From Moringa oleifera (taxonomy: Eukaryota; Streptophyta; Magnoliopsida; Brassicales; Moringaceae): a DNA stretch of 64,000 nt. The stretch is taken from the NCBI GenBank assembly GCA_021397835.1, contig JAJFZO010000335.1, positions 1-64,000 of the forward strand, written 5' to 3'. Of the stretch, positions 35,861-49,300 are shown piece after piece. Under the pieces are notes generated by a model. That model saw only the letters and a list, made by a program, of their open reading frames with translations, did no database searches and was not told where the DNA came from. The translations under genes were made by a program, and so were the position numbers. Within the stretch, counting starts at the first letter, position 1, and each line of letters opens with the position of its first letter.

Positions 35861-37831
35861 GATACTTTGGGATGTCCTAAACGGTGAGAAGACTATGCCC
35901 ACGATTCTTCAGCAAACCTTTTTTTAGGCTTGCTACATCCTAGTTCCTCCACTCCATCTTTTTGTCTTGTCTGTCCTCTTTCGTTTGCTCCCATGATTAC
36001 TTAAATGTAGGAAGCATAACTGCAAGTCCAGTTGCAGTTCCTAACGCGGCTAGTGCACCTGCCCTACATCATGCAACCAATACTCAAATGGAGCCCCCTT
36101 TTTCTCTCCTACTACTGCATGCTTTAACAAACATGGGGATCTGGTTTATGTAGGGAATTGCAAGGTGAAATACTGATAACAGATTATAAAAGTGTTAAGG
36201 TCCATGCTATAATTCCCATTTTTGGGTGAGCACTCATTAAGAACATAGTCTTTAGTAGGAATTTGAATGATCAGACAATCAGGATCTATGAAAATCTTCC
36301 GCCTTTGAGAGATGGAGTTAATGCCCTTAAAGACCTAAATGAGGGCACCAATGACCTTAATGGTACAAAGAAAATGAATGTCATTGGATCAATGAGAATC
36401 TAAATTAGGGCACCAATGACCTTGATGGTATTGAGAAACTAAATGCCATTAAATCAATGACCTTGATGAAGCACTGAACTTTATGACATTATCGAGAGAT
36501 ATTAGTTAAAGCACTTGCGTAAGGATTACAAGTTCCCTGTTGATGTTATATCATAATATTCTTGCTCTTTATATAAGATTTTGATGGCTTGGAACACATA
36601 AGAAGTCAATTTTTTCTCCATTTTTGGTTTTTAAAGATGTGTTTTTCTTCACACATTTTCTAATTTGGTGCAGGATTTTGGTCATGATGGTTCATCAAAA
36701 ATTGAATAAGATAATGATAATTCAGAAACTAAGGATGATTGCACCTCAGACGTGGACGTTGAGGATTAAATTGATCAAAGTACAAAAGAGCATCAAACGA
36801 GCATCAATGAGGCAAGCTTCGACTATATTAATGATGATGAAGTTAATCTGCACGCTACTGTTGAGCAAACCTCAAGAAGCTTGTGCTGTATTAATGGTGA
36901 TACTTTAGGATGTCCTAAATGGTTAGAAGACTATACGCACAATTCTCCAGCAAAACCCCTGAGGCTTGTCTATATCCTAGTTCCTCTACTCCATCTTTTT
37001 GTCTTGTCTGTCCTCTTTCATTTGCTCCTATGATTACTTAAACGCAAGAAGCACAACTGTAAGTCCAGTTGTAGTTCCTAACATGGCTAGTGCCCCTACC
37101 CTCTATCATGCAACCAATACTTAGATAGAGCCTCATTTCTCTCCTGCAACTGCATGCTTTAACAAAAATGAAGATCTGGTTTATGTGGTGCATTACAAGG
37201 GGGAGATACTGATAACAGATTATAAAAGTGTTGAGGTCCATGCTATAGTTCCCATTTCTGGGTAAGCACTCATTAAGAACATAGTCTTTAGTAGGAATTT
37301 GAATGATCAGACAATCAGGGTCTATGAAAAATTTCTAACTTTGAGAGATGGAACTAGTGCCCTTAAAGACCTAAATGAAGGCACCAATGACCTTGATGGT
37401 ACAAAGAAATGAATGCCATTGGATCAATAATCTTGATGAGGTACTGAACTTTATAACATTATCGAAAGATATCAGTTAAAGCAGTTGCGTTGGAGTTACA
37501 AGTTCCCATTGTTGGTGCTATATTGTAGTGTTCTTGCCTTTATATGAGATTTTGATGGCTTGGAAGACATAAGAAGTCAATTTTTTCTTATTTATAGTTT
37601 TTAAAGATTTGTTTTACTTTACACATTTTCTAATTTGGTGTAGGATTTTGGTGATGATGGTTCATCAAAAATTGAATGAGATGATGATAAAACAGAAATT
37701 AAGGATCATTGCACTACAGACATAGAGGTTGAGGATTAAAATGATCAAGATACAGAAAAGCATCAAATGAGCAGCAATGAGGCAAGCTTAGATTGTATTG
37801 ATGATGACAAAGTTGGCCTGCAAGCTACTGA
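35861..37831 (+). repeat. Tandem duplication, period about 1.04 kb, of an unknown coding-like block
   Basis: gatgtcctaaa recurs at 35871 and 36909. Both copies continue in parallel through cttgtctgtcctctttc, the VHAIIPIS...SRNLNDQTIR segment (36210-36300; 37240-37330) and an acidic tail (DFGDDGSSKIE type at 37647; 36674 in another frame). Intron-like T-rich pieces lie between. Both copies carry stops and shifts. The ancestral product looks like a multi-exon host gene but is not recognised. Confidence 0.75.
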
Positions 37832-37839
37832 TATAAGTT

Positions 37840-40780
37840 ATAAATGTTGGTAAGGAATTCATTTCTTGATGTAATTTGGTTCTTTAGTTGTGTTTTGGTT
37901 TCAATCTTAGTTCTCTGTCAAATCTATTTTATTGCTGGGAAAATTCTAAAATTTGAAATATTTAAGTCAACAAAAGCATGGTTTCATTATTTAGTTTCAT
38001 TTTCAATATTTTTCTTGTGTCCAAGGACAAAATTTATAACTTTTTTACTCGATATCATTATTTTATTTGCATTATTGTTATGTGACTATCATTTTCTCTC
38101 AAAATTTAATTAAAAAAACTTGTCATTATGTGGATGAGAAAAATGTATAAAAAGGAATTGATGAAGTAATTTCATTTGAGGGGCTAACTGTTCCAATTTC
38201 ACAAAAATTATCAACCAAAGTTACAGTGTTTAGATAAAATTTTCTCACTTGTACCTTTTTAGTTTACATGATGATTTCTAGTCAATGCTTAAGTTTGTCT
38301 CGATTTTAGAAAATGAGCATAAGACAATACCTAGTAAAATTTTTTGCCTACTTTAGTCAGGTATGGTATTGCTAAACTTTAACAAAAGAATCTCCTTACT
38401 TGTATTTTGTTGCTGCTCTAGTTAAATATCGTTTACGTTTTCATTTTAATCCAAAAAATTTAAATCTTATCCATATCTAGTCATGATTCTGCTTTAATAT
38501 TTGGAGTTGTAGAATTTGAAGAAAGAGCATAAATTATTGCCAAATCAACTAAAAGAGTTATTGTAGATTCCTTTTCTTCACCTTAAAGTCATTGGAATTC
38601 TTCTCCTTCTCGGTGAGTACGACATGGTGATGCTAGGCTATTTTTTTCGTTCTTTCCATTTTTGGTTTTAAGTAGTTTGTTGTTATTTGATGCTAGATGA
38701 TGATTATACACTCTTTACAAAGGAGTATTTTGATAGTTTTCAAAAAAGGGATGAATTTACAATGAAGGCAATGAGCTTAAATGAAATGTTAGGCTCTTTT
38801 GTAGATGTTGACCATAAAACAAAATGAAATTAAATAATGGATGCCTTTTCATAGTTGGGCTCGACTTCTCTTATGATAATGTGCTCCATACCATTTCTTT
38901 TGATACTTGCAAGTAGTAGTTCAAATTTAACCACGTGTTTTGGCCTGAGGACGCTAAGGTAATGACAGATATTAAAATTGCAGTAGCAATATAACTGTAG
39001 TTGTTTAGATTAAGTAGCAGCATAGCTATAAATGTTTAGATTGAGTAGCACAATAGCAGCTTAAGTGGAGTAGTAGTAGTAGTAGCAGTTTTGAGGAAGT
39101 AACAGTTTATATTTGTATTGTATTTTCTTATTAGAGTCAGCATTTAAAGGTTCAACTTCTCTATGATCATTTTGAAAATGTTGCAGCTTTGCATGACAGT
39201 GATTGCAGTCTCTAAAGGAGGTACCAAAAGGTTGATTCTTTTCAATACTTTTGACACTGGGTTTCTGCTTCATTTGATGCTATTGCGCTTCCCTTATGAA
39301 TATTATTAAAAAATTTTAAGCATGCTAATACCACATTCTTGGAGAAATCTGAAAAGGATTTCATTTTTCTGAGTTTAAAGCTACTCTTGATACATATTAA
39401 TATATCTTGTCATCCCAAGAATTAGGAAAACCATTTAGTTGTTACTTTCTATTATGAAAATGTCTTACCATCTTTACACTAAAGGAATTACAATCAACTC
39501 AACAACTAGTTAGTCTAAATTCTTTTTGATTCTTTTAATGAAAAGTTTGCATAATTGGTTTACAAATGCTATCACTTTCTTTTTCTACGCATGTTTAAGG
39601 TTACTCTTTACTGGTTCCTTTGAAGATGGATCAAATCAAGTTTTATGTACCATTGATGTTGAACATTATTTGCATTTCTTCATCTATATATTACTTGAAG
39701 ATGACCCAAAAATTTCCATTATACTTCTTAGTAATAATGCTCTTTCTTCATCAACTACAACTCTCATCATTTGCATTCCAGCTTAGAAATTAGACTACTA
39801 AATGAGTAAAAGAAAGATGAAGATTAAAGGCAATGGATGCTTCTTACATTTTAACTAATAAATTTTTCTTTCTTTTTTTTTTATATTGAACTCTTAGTGA
39901 CTTCATAGAGGATTAGGTCAAAATCTGGACATCGACAAAGAACAAGATGGAAAAGGAGTTGAGCCATTTAACTTTTGAAGAGTAGTGCACCAATTGTGGG
40001 AAGGTAAGCAACGTTATGCATCTAGTGGATTAGTTTATTAATAACAAAGATTTAGGTTCAAAGCAACCATTAAATAAAATGAACCCAAATAAGATATTGC
40101 GAGAAAGATTGGCCCCAATCTCAATGGTTAAGCTCATGGGACCACGTAACCTTGCGTATGGAAAACCCTCATAAATAGCATGGAACTGCATTAATATCAT
40201 CTAATTGATTGCATGTGTTAGTACCATTGCAGAACTCGTAAAGCTTCTCAGGTACTAGCCATCTTCTCTGTCCTTTATCATGCCAACAGACTGTCCATGA
40301 TTAATACTATCAGCAACAACTTTCCTTTATCAATCCTCGTTAATAACTCAATTGAGTTGTCAACAATATTTGAAGGAAGAAAAAAGGGAAAAATAATTTT
40401 TCATAAATCAGGCTTCAAATTGGTAGTTGTTTCGACACAGAGTAAAGGTTAGCAGTCATGAATCCTAGTCCCTTCTCTGACTACCATAGTATTATTAGCT
40501 AATAGTTTTTAATTTTTTGATTGCAGTGGAAAAGCCAACCTTGGGACCTTGGCTGCAGTTAATAACAGTTTCTCATCATATCGTGTCATGATCACTGGGA
40601 AGGTTACTATTAGCTTTAATCTTATGAATTATTTTTTTATGTGGAAATGTTTAATTCGAATAGTAAAATAGAGTCCATCATCATTTTTAAATGTTATTTT
40701 ATTGATAGATTACTTCTCACTAATTTGCTTCTCTACTTTATAGATATGTTTTCGTGAGATAGCCTTTTTTTTTTTTTTTT
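37840..40780. other. No recognised gene
   Basis: Mixed AT-rich sequence with short frames, a small (AGT)n run at 39070-39090, and 40525-40605 reading GKANLGTLAAVNNSFSSYRV without a recognised family. No RNA genes were seen. Confidence 0.45.
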
Positions 40781-40786
40781 GTAAGT

Positions 40787-42000
40787 TATATGGAGTCAAG
40801 AAATGGATAGGTGTTAATCAACGCAAGGCTTGCCTTATTCTTTTGCATGCAACTGAATTAAGACAATCTTTTTCTCTTTTGTTTTCAATCTATAACTTGC
40901 CTATCTATATTTCTATCTACTTTGTTATGTATGTATTTTTATAAACATTTCATGATGAAGTTTTTGAGCTGGAAAAACTTGTGCAGACTATTGATTTAAC
41001 ACTCAATAAATTAGAAAATGCTTCCACTCTTATTTCTAAGCATACAAATTGAACTTTTCTCTTTAGTTTTCTTTATTTCAATGAAGGTCAATCTTTCAGA
41101 CATTTTCATTTTTTAATCCAGTTAATCCTTTTCTCTTTGAAGTTGATATTCTTGTGGAGATCAACAAATTAAATGATACACTGCAATTGGTAAGTGTTGT
41201 CCAATCGTGCGCATTTATTGTATTTGCAAATCCTTTATGGAAACACGTTACCTTTCGTAAGCTAAGATAGATACTCATCATTTTTTATTTTGATATTTTG
41301 AATTATGCATTTTTTATATGCGTCACTATTTAGAATAGAAAAAGAAAAGGAGTTAGCTATCTTTTTTAAATGTATTTTTTTCTTCTTGATAGGAGACTTT
41401 TTTATTGGTGTAATTTATAACTTTTCATATATATCCAAGTGAGGCAGAGCCATTAGTTTCGTGTAGAAGTTATAGTTATATAGAAATGGATAGTCATCAT
41501 CTAAAACAAGCTTGCTCTATTCTTTTCCATGCAACCAAAAAATGGCATTCTTTCTCTCTCTTGCTTTCAATCTATAAAATTCTTGTTTGCATGTCTTTAC
41601 CTTATTTGTGTTATGTTTTTGTATACATAATTTTTTTATGAAGTTTTTGAGAGGAGAGATCTTTGCACACATTTTTTTTTAACACTTAATAAATTATGTA
41701 ATGCTTCTGCTTTTTTATTTGAGCATACAAAATCAACTTTTTTCTTTAGTATTTGCATTAGATACTCCATAGTGCTTTTGAAACAATGCTTCATCAAAAA
41801 CATGGAAAACTTTTCATATATGTCTTGTTTGGTTAACATTTTTTCAACTCTTGTATGTAGATACTATTGCATTACCTATTCTAGGGCTATGTTTTAATTG
41901 TTGTTATTGTATATTTTACAATTTTTGCTAGCTGCATATTATAGTCATTATATGTGCTCAAATCATAATAGCTTTTAAAATATTGTTACTATTTTCAATT
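40787..42000 (+). repeat. Two-copy tandem duplication, period about 683 bp
   Basis: tgaagtttttgag occurs at 40956 and 41639. The flanks run in parallel: tatagaaatggatag...cttgc, cattctttctc...caatctataa, aacactcaataaattag...aatgcttc. The first copy reads FELEKLVQTIDLTLNKLENA and STLISKHTN, which looks coding. Confidence 0.75.
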
Positions 42001-42270
42001 CATATCAAGCATAAGTGGAATCAATCTACGACTTTGGTGGAGTTCTCAAATGGTAGGAGAATTAAGTTTAAGATATATTTTTATTTTCATGGCAAAGCTA
42101 GGTGGCTTTTCTTTATATCAATTGGCTTTAAGTTTTTTAAGCTGATAAATTTTCCTAATGTTTGCTTGTGGTGTGAAAACTTGCATGTTACTGCTTGGAA
42201 TAAGAGCAAAGTTAAAAGCACTAATGGGGAGGCACTTTGCTACATTAGAGCTGATAGGTGCGTGTGACGA
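41983..42270 (+). other. Open frame of 94 codons, unrecognised
   Basis: Reads IKHKWNQSTTLVEFSNGRRI, then Lys/aromatic-rich sequence with FPNVCLWCENLHVTAW and KSTNGEALCYI. The composition looks like protein rather than chance, and it follows the 683-bp duplication in the same orientation as its coding-like strand. No start or partner exon was identified. It may be a captured exon. Confidence 0.3.
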
Positions 42271-42889
42271 GGAGGTATATATAATTCTCCAATTTTGGTT
42301 CCTTTCTCTTAGAAAACTAATAATTTAGCATTGAATATTGAATAATAAGCTTGTCCGTTTTTGAATTGATGCATGTCATGCAACTTAGGTCTTCTTATCC
42401 TAGTGGATAATGGAAACAAATAGCCGAGTTACCAGATGGAGGATTGTTGTCAAGATTTACTATTTTGGATTGTGGCTTGTAGTGTTCAACACACGACCCC
42501 TTGATTAAGTAGTGACATACGTTTGATGGAACAACTTGCTTTAAATTATGATTCTTTTTATCCTTTTGCATGTAGATTTGACATGCTTATTGGGTCCTTT
42601 TTATAGCATAAGGCTTAGATAGACTAGAAGCAGAAAGATGTTGATAGTCCTAATTATGATTGCTTTTCCTATTGGTCTTAAAAAATGTGTGTGGGTAATC
42701 AAGAATCTTTGAAGCTATTCGATATGACTAAGGATGGAAGAGAATTAGTAGATTATGAGAGAAATGATAGGGCAAGCATCTTTAATGTTACTGAGGGTGC
42801 AAAACATATTTAATTTTTTATCGTAAGGTGTTCAATAATTATTACTTAACTAAAGTATTATGTTTGATCAATGTGGCTTACATTTTCTT

Positions 42890-45120
42890 CTCTCTAATTT
42901 TTTTTTTTTTGGATTTTATGTGTTTTCTAGATTTTGTTTGATTTTTCTTGATTTATTTATTTTGATTCTTTTTCTTCTCCATTTTTTTGGATTTTATTCT
43001 TTTTTAACGTTTATTTTATTTTCTTTTTGAAGTTTTTAGATCTTTTCTTTGGAACATTTGAATTTTTTGTATTTTGTAGATCTTTTTCTTTTCTAATATT
43101 TTCTCTCTTTTCTTATTTTTTAGGTTTTTTCTTTTCTTTCTTTTCTTTTTTATTCTACATTTTATTCTAGGTTTTCTTTTGGTTTCTTGGGTTTTATTGG
43201 ATTTTCTATGGTTTATTTTCAATTTTTTAAATTTTTCTTTTTTTGAATGAATGAAGTTTGGTAAATATTTCTATGATTCTTAAGAAAAACCGATTAATTT
43301 GTTTTATGTGATTTTTTTTTCTCTCTTTCTTTTACTTTTAAATGGATTTGCCATTTTAAATTATAGACTTACTGGAAGCGATCTTATTTTTATAGGCTTC
43401 TTATGAGTATGCTAGTTACAAATGCATAAATAACTTTGGTTATTTAAACCACACTTAAGTGGTTAGTATTTTGTTAGTTTTATTATTGGAAGACCAGTTC
43501 CATTCTTCCATTATTGGTAGATTCATCATTTTGGTGGGTTATTTAATTCCTTATGTGTTTGAATTCTTCTTTTCAATGTGACTCTTTTGTGTTTTTTATT
43601 TTGTATTAAAGAATAATAATAAGGTTGATTTTTGAAACAATTGGCCATTGAAGGTAGGAAAAGAATTATGTAGGCATTATTCATTAAATAATTGTTGTTT
43701 AATAACTTTTTTCAAATAATTGTTTGACATAATATGGTTTTACGATATATATTCATCCTTAGGTTGTGTCCAATTTGGTGTTTGTCTAGGTTGACTTCTT
43801 CATTGACATATATATCTTGATGTTAAATGAAATGAGTTTCAATATATTTTTGGCCACTTTGAAGGGACAAATTGCTTCTTTGTTGTCTCTAATAGGGCAG
43901 TAAAAGCTTTTAGAAAAAGACAAATACTCTTATCGATAAAACAAGAGAAAAATACAAAAGAAAACAATCTCTTTTTCTATATATTTGATGATTTTACTTT
44001 TTACTTCATGTATGTGGTAAGTACGTATAATTGACATGTACATGCCACTTTCTTTTATGAAATTTTTTTATATTTTTATGATTTTCTTTAAATTTGATCA
44101 GTTTATTAATTTTTTTGCTTTTCAATTTGTTATTCTTTTCTCTCTATTTTGAATCTCTTGGATTTTTTATGATTTTCTTTTTGGATTCTTCCTTCCTTTT
44201 TTTTTTTTTTTTTGAACTAAGGGTTTCTTAGACTTATTTTTTGTATTTTAATTTATTGTTAATTAGTTCCTTTTTTTTTTTAAGGATTGGATGATCTTCC
44301 GTTTTATTTATTTTTATTTTTTATTTTTTACATTTTTCTTCATTATGTTATTTTAAATATTTTTTTGATCATTTTGGGTGTGCTTGTACCAATACTAATA
44401 CCAAAGTTAAGCGTACTTAGTTAGAGGAGTAGCCGGATACATGGTTCCCCCTTGAAAATCTTTGTATTATATCTTTTTTTAATAAAAAATATGTTTAGAT
44501 TTTATTACTTTAATTTTATTTTATTATTTTTTTTTTGCTTTTTGATGATCTTTCATTTTATGTTATTTTATTTTATTATTTTATTATTTTATTATATTTT
44601 TAATGATTTTATTATTTTTTATGTTTAATATATATATTTTTAATTTTTAGATGCCATCATTCCAACATTAATCGAATCCCATTAAAATTCTACAGTAGTA
44701 CTAAGATGGGTGGTTTATCATAGAAAATCCTCATGTCTATCTTAAAAAATACTCATGTTGCATTCTTTTTTTTCATAAAAAATATTTTTTTGGATATTAT
44801 TATTTTGTTTTATATATATTTTTAATAGTTTTTTTATTTATTTAATTTAATTTTTTTATTTTCTCTATTATGCTAATTTTTTGTTTTTTTATTTTTAAGT
44901 GCGATTATACGAGTTTTATTTCTTTACTATTACTTTTTTTTTTTACATATGTATTGTCTTAATTTTTATTGGATTTTCTTTTACTTTTAATTACTTTGGG
45001 GCTATTACCTTTTTTTTTTTTCCTTAATACGCGTTGTCTTGATTGTGTTGGATTTTTTATTATTTTTCTATTGTCTTTTAGTTACTTTATTTTTTAAAAA
45101 AATATTTGCACATCTTTTTT
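42890..45120. repeat. T-rich degenerate low-complexity tract (second)
   Basis: The same style of T-rich units as 10900-12720, interrupted by ordinary AT-rich sequence at 43260-44040. It includes (TTATT)n near 44560-44605. No genes. Confidence 0.7.
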
Positions 45121-45189
45121 ATTTTTTGAGTATTTTTAGTTTTTTTACTTATTTTTTAGTAAAAATAAAACAAGAAATATTAAACATCA

Positions 45190-45716
45190 CATTGTGTTGG
45201 ATGTGTTTAAGTGTTTGCTAAACATGTATCATTGGTAAGCAAAGGAATAGATTTCCAGCGTACCTTAATACAAGAAAAATGTGGTGCATGCAAGGTGTGT
45301 AGAAGTTTCTTCTATGTTTATTAAGTGTTATATTTTTATATGATTCAGCTTGCAACATAGTCCTCTAGTTATTAGTTATTTTTGTTTTGCTTCCATGTGG
45401 AATAGAAAGGAAAGAGGGAATCTTACTCTTGAGATATTGTTCTTGCAAGTCCTACTGACTCCTACTCATCTAGCCATTATCATAGATTATGCTACAGGAG
45501 GAGAACTCTTTAAGAGGATATGTAGTGCTGGTAGATATAGTGAGGATGAGGTAATGTAAAGAGGTGAGCATGCCACATTCACTAATTTACTTCATATGAT
45601 CAAATTTCTCTTATATTTAATCTATTTTATGACACAAAATTTTACTCTTTTATTCCCAAATTTCTTCATTCATTTTCCATAGGCATGATTTTTTTTTTCC
45701 AGCAATTCATATCTAG
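45190..45716 (+). pseudogene. SnRK2 protein kinase gene fragment, copy E
   Basis: Matches copy A from 5060 to 5575. 45250-45310 carries the exon after the ATP-binding region. The open frame 45350-45559 reads [20 protein letters not shown] then [15 protein letters not shown], the hinge and following helix of a SnRK2 kinase, ending at a GT donor-like aggtaatg. The frame is open over this exon, and it is the best-kept hinge exon here. It is cut at about 45716, where gypsy-type retroelement sequence starts. Confidence 0.9.
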
Positions 45717-47600
45717 ACCTACAACGACGATAGCCGAATGGTTAGATCAGGGAGCTACCCTTCCCATATTAGTGTTCATGGCCTCCTACAAGGATTCCTT
45801 AGTAAGCTAGGGAAGGTTTTGTCGAGGAGCCATTTCTCCAAGATTTATGAAAGGAAAAGTGCAAAAGGTTAACACTAAAACAATAAAGGAAAAGAAATTT
45901 TATCGTCATATAGAAATTATCCCAATTAAAGACCTAGAATATGTTTGCCAAAAAGTGAAATTTGATGAGGATTGATCAAGAATGGGTAAGCTTTAAGATG
46001 GGCTAGTGTTATGGGTGTTGAGGTTGTGTGGTCATTGAGGTTAGGTGCTTGAGTGAGATGAATGGCTTAATCAAGAACTAGTTCTAAGATCAGGTTTTCA
46101 TTTGTTTCAAGATTAGGGATGGTGCCTAGAAAATGAGAGAACAAGTCTACCCCTTTAGAACTTAAGCTCGAAGAATCATTAGCACATCAGGAAGATCCAT
46201 CAAAATAGAAGACCTTACACCAGCTTCAGGTGGCCTTAACAGTTGCTATTCTAGTAGCATTTAGTGATCCTTAAGGTTTTCTTCACCTTTATGCTCAAAG
46301 AAGGTCCTATAGATTGGCTCTAAGCCAAGGTGAAAAATTTTTATATAGATTTTCCTAGATAGCTCTTTCCAAGTATTCAAATTGGATCAGGAGGTCTAAA
46401 AGTATTTTTTGGCCCTATCCTTGTTACTTGAAGGTAGGTCTTTGGAGACTAATTTAGGCCTAACACCGTTAAAGTAGTAAAATTTAAAATTCGAGTCTTT
46501 ATCATCTCGATTAGCCTTTTAACTCAAAGAACTTTACAAATAAGGTTACTGAGAGATGTGAACAGTCATAAAAAAAAGTTTTGTGACAAAGGTGATCATA
46601 CGTGGCCAATGTTAGGAACATTTGGGATGGTGACACTTTGAATTGACGATGGACATTTTAGACAAAAGTATGGATATGCAGATCCTACCCACCCTTCAAG
46701 TTATCTTCAAAAACCATGACCAAGCCCATACGGCGGGTTATGACAGGACGATCGATCGAAAGGAGAGAAAAGGTTTAACTAGACAAATCTTAATATCAAA
46801 AAGTAATTTCTTACCCACTCTAGATCTCCAGTAATGTAAGAGGAAGGCCCTAGGTTTCTAACCATTAAGGAGATCAAAAACTAACAAAGAAAAAGAAACG
46901 AAAGACTCATTTAGAAAAAGGCTGGAGACAAAACTGCAGGGAGAGATGAGAGTGAACGCAAGACAAAGAAAAAGTAGTCATTGTTCAAGAAAATTACGAC
47001 AGAAGCAAAGTGTTGCTCTTGATCAGGAATAACTTTAACTCTTTCATCAGGAAGATAGCAAAACATACTTGATTGAGAATTTATTTTTAAACCATAAAAG
47101 AATAGAAGATGGGGTTCAAGATACTTAAAGCTCATCATCTCATTCCTCAAGAAGGTGTCATTGCTCTCATCCTCTATTTTTTTTCAAGTTGTGGGGAAGG
47201 ATGAACTTGTACATCCACTCCTACATCAGGTTTTTAGGCTTGGATGGCTTAGGGACCCTCTAGTGGGAAAGTTTTAGTTTAGTAGGAATCGCTCCTCAGG
47301 AATGGCATGTGGCCCATTAAGGGGCATCGAGAATGCATCCATTGCACCATGATCCCAAGTGTCCATGCTTACTTTCCCCTTTCACCTTGTGAGTTGGCTC
47401 GGGAGAGTAGTCTTCACCTTTTGAAGATCAAGCGTAGGGGCCTTTGGCCCAAGTTAGGTTATTTTCCTCTTCAAATCAACCCTTAAAGGTTGTCCCTTCT
47501 ATTGTGGCCTTGCTGGTGGCTTAGTAGCAGCAGGGGTAGGACCAGCTCTAGGGGTTGTCCTCCCCATTGCATCATTCATGGCTTCCGATAACTGATCTTC
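45717..47600 (-). pseudogene. Gypsy-type gag remnant (PF04195-like family), copy 1
   Basis: In - orientation it reads a Pro/Ala/Lys-rich start (about 47580-47400), MRNEMMSFKYLEPHLLFFYG and later YFPDERVKV-like text (47150-46930), then a segment equal in position to the SSNKG box near 46430. It is about 1.76-1.8 kb and is repeated next door. Stops occur throughout. The family call rests on the SNKGW-type box shared with copy 2 and with the 54 kb remnant. Confidence 0.55.
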
Positions 47601-49300
47601 ACTTAGTTAGGGAGGCCATCTCTTTAGGATTTGCAAGAGAATAAAAGATTTCAATAAAAGTGGAAAAGGAAAAACACTAAACAAATAATCAAAACACCTC
47701 TTGATGAAAGACTTGGAATGGCGCTAGTTTGGGAGATGACACTAGGTGAAGGATGACCAATAACTCAAAACCTTGGTCAAGTGGAGACTAAAGGTGCCAA
47801 AATGATCTCTTCATCAGGGTCAACAATTAGATTAGGGTTAGTGTTTGGTTTTAGGAGAGGTGTTTAATTAAGATTAGGAACTAGTGCTAGAAGGTGACAA
47901 AAGAGTCTCCCCCTTCCAAAATCTGAGCTCGATGCATTCTCGACAAATTGAGAGGTCTTATTGAAATGAAAGACTTTGCACCATATCCTAATGTCTCTAA
48001 CAATGGCCATCCTAATATTATTAATATGATCTTTAAAACTATCTTCACCTTATGTTTAAAAGGGGTTTTAAAGATGGGTATTACTTCAAGATGGACCTTT
48101 TTCCTATATACTTCTTGGAGAGTTCCCTTCAGATGTTAAGGTCGAGATAAATCTTAGGCCACAAGGCTCAGAAATAATTTTTGATCCATCCTTTATTATT
48201 GGAAGGAAGGCCCTTAGAGAAGATCTTGGGCCTAATGCTATTAAAGTAACAAATTTTAAAGTCAGAGTCCCTATCATCTCTATTGACCTTTAACTCAAAA
48301 AATATTGCAAATAAAGTGACTAAAAGATCTGGACAATTCCATAGAGGAAAGTTTTGAAACAAAAGGTACCATACAACATCATGCGTTGGGAACAAGCTAC
48401 GAAGAAGATACATCAAAATGAGGACAAATATTTTGAAAAAAATATATGGATAAGCAAGTCTTGCCCACTATTGAGTCTATCCTCAAAGACCATGACCCAA
48501 CCTTCATGACGAGTCCATAGTTAGTTAAAGGGAGTGGGAGTTCTAGCTGCATGGACCTAGGAATGAGAAAATTGCTTTTTACCCATTCTAGGTCCTTAGA
48601 GTTATAAATATATGATCTTAAACTCCTAGCCATAAGTTCTTAAAAGAGAGGGATAAGAGACTCACCTCAAAGAAGAGGACAAAGTTTGAAGATGAAGACA
48701 TAGATGAACTCAACGCTCAAACTTGCGAAAGGAGAGAGAATGCTTTACGAAAGTGAAGTGAGAGAAAAAGTAAAGAAAATAGAGATGTTTAAAGGAGCCT
48801 TTTAAATAGGTAGTTATTCTTCGAGAAATCAAGAGGCGGCACGCCAAACAAAGCAACCTCTAATAAGTGTAACCTTTTTGAATCTATGTTATAGGTTAAT
48901 CGTGGGTTGGCTCTTAACCATTTAATGTGTCAAAAAATGTGACCTTTTGAAATGACTTAACGAAAAGCTAAGTGGGCAGAGAGGAATATTGGATCTTCCT
49001 AACCTACATATCCCCGATGAGTTCGAGACCCGATCAAGATAAGCCTCAATCAATCATTAAGGATGATTTCAACAAGTATTACAAAGATATTTGAATAAGG
49101 CAAACCCTAACCTTGGCAAATCCAACCTTGGGAAATCTCGATCTAACAAATTATACAAATCTTGATAGAACAAGACCTGAGGAAATGTTCAGTCTTGGGC
49201 AAGGTCTTACAAACTTCTAAAAGCTAGCTAGAGTACTATAGACTTAAGAAAAGGTGTGCAGGATAAAAAAGTCACCTACCAACACATCTTAGATCAATTA
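47576..49300 (-). pseudogene. Gypsy-type gag remnant (PF04195-like family), copy 2
   Basis: A tandem partner of the previous element (46145 aligns with about 47903; 45776 with 47575). The - strand frames 48633-48397 and 48416-48168 read MARSLRSYIYNSKDLEWVKS, LELPLPLTNYGLVMKVGSW, then FELKVNRDDRDSDFKICYFN, SIRPKIFSKGLPSNNKGW. The NNKGW box followed by aromatic residues is typical of plant gypsy-type gag proteins. A frameshift joins the two frames. Confidence 0.6.

Noticed and set aside
45720..45800. A tRNA gene
   Set aside because: A and B box-like strings exist, but I could not fold a cloverleaf; kept only as a possible SINE-like end.
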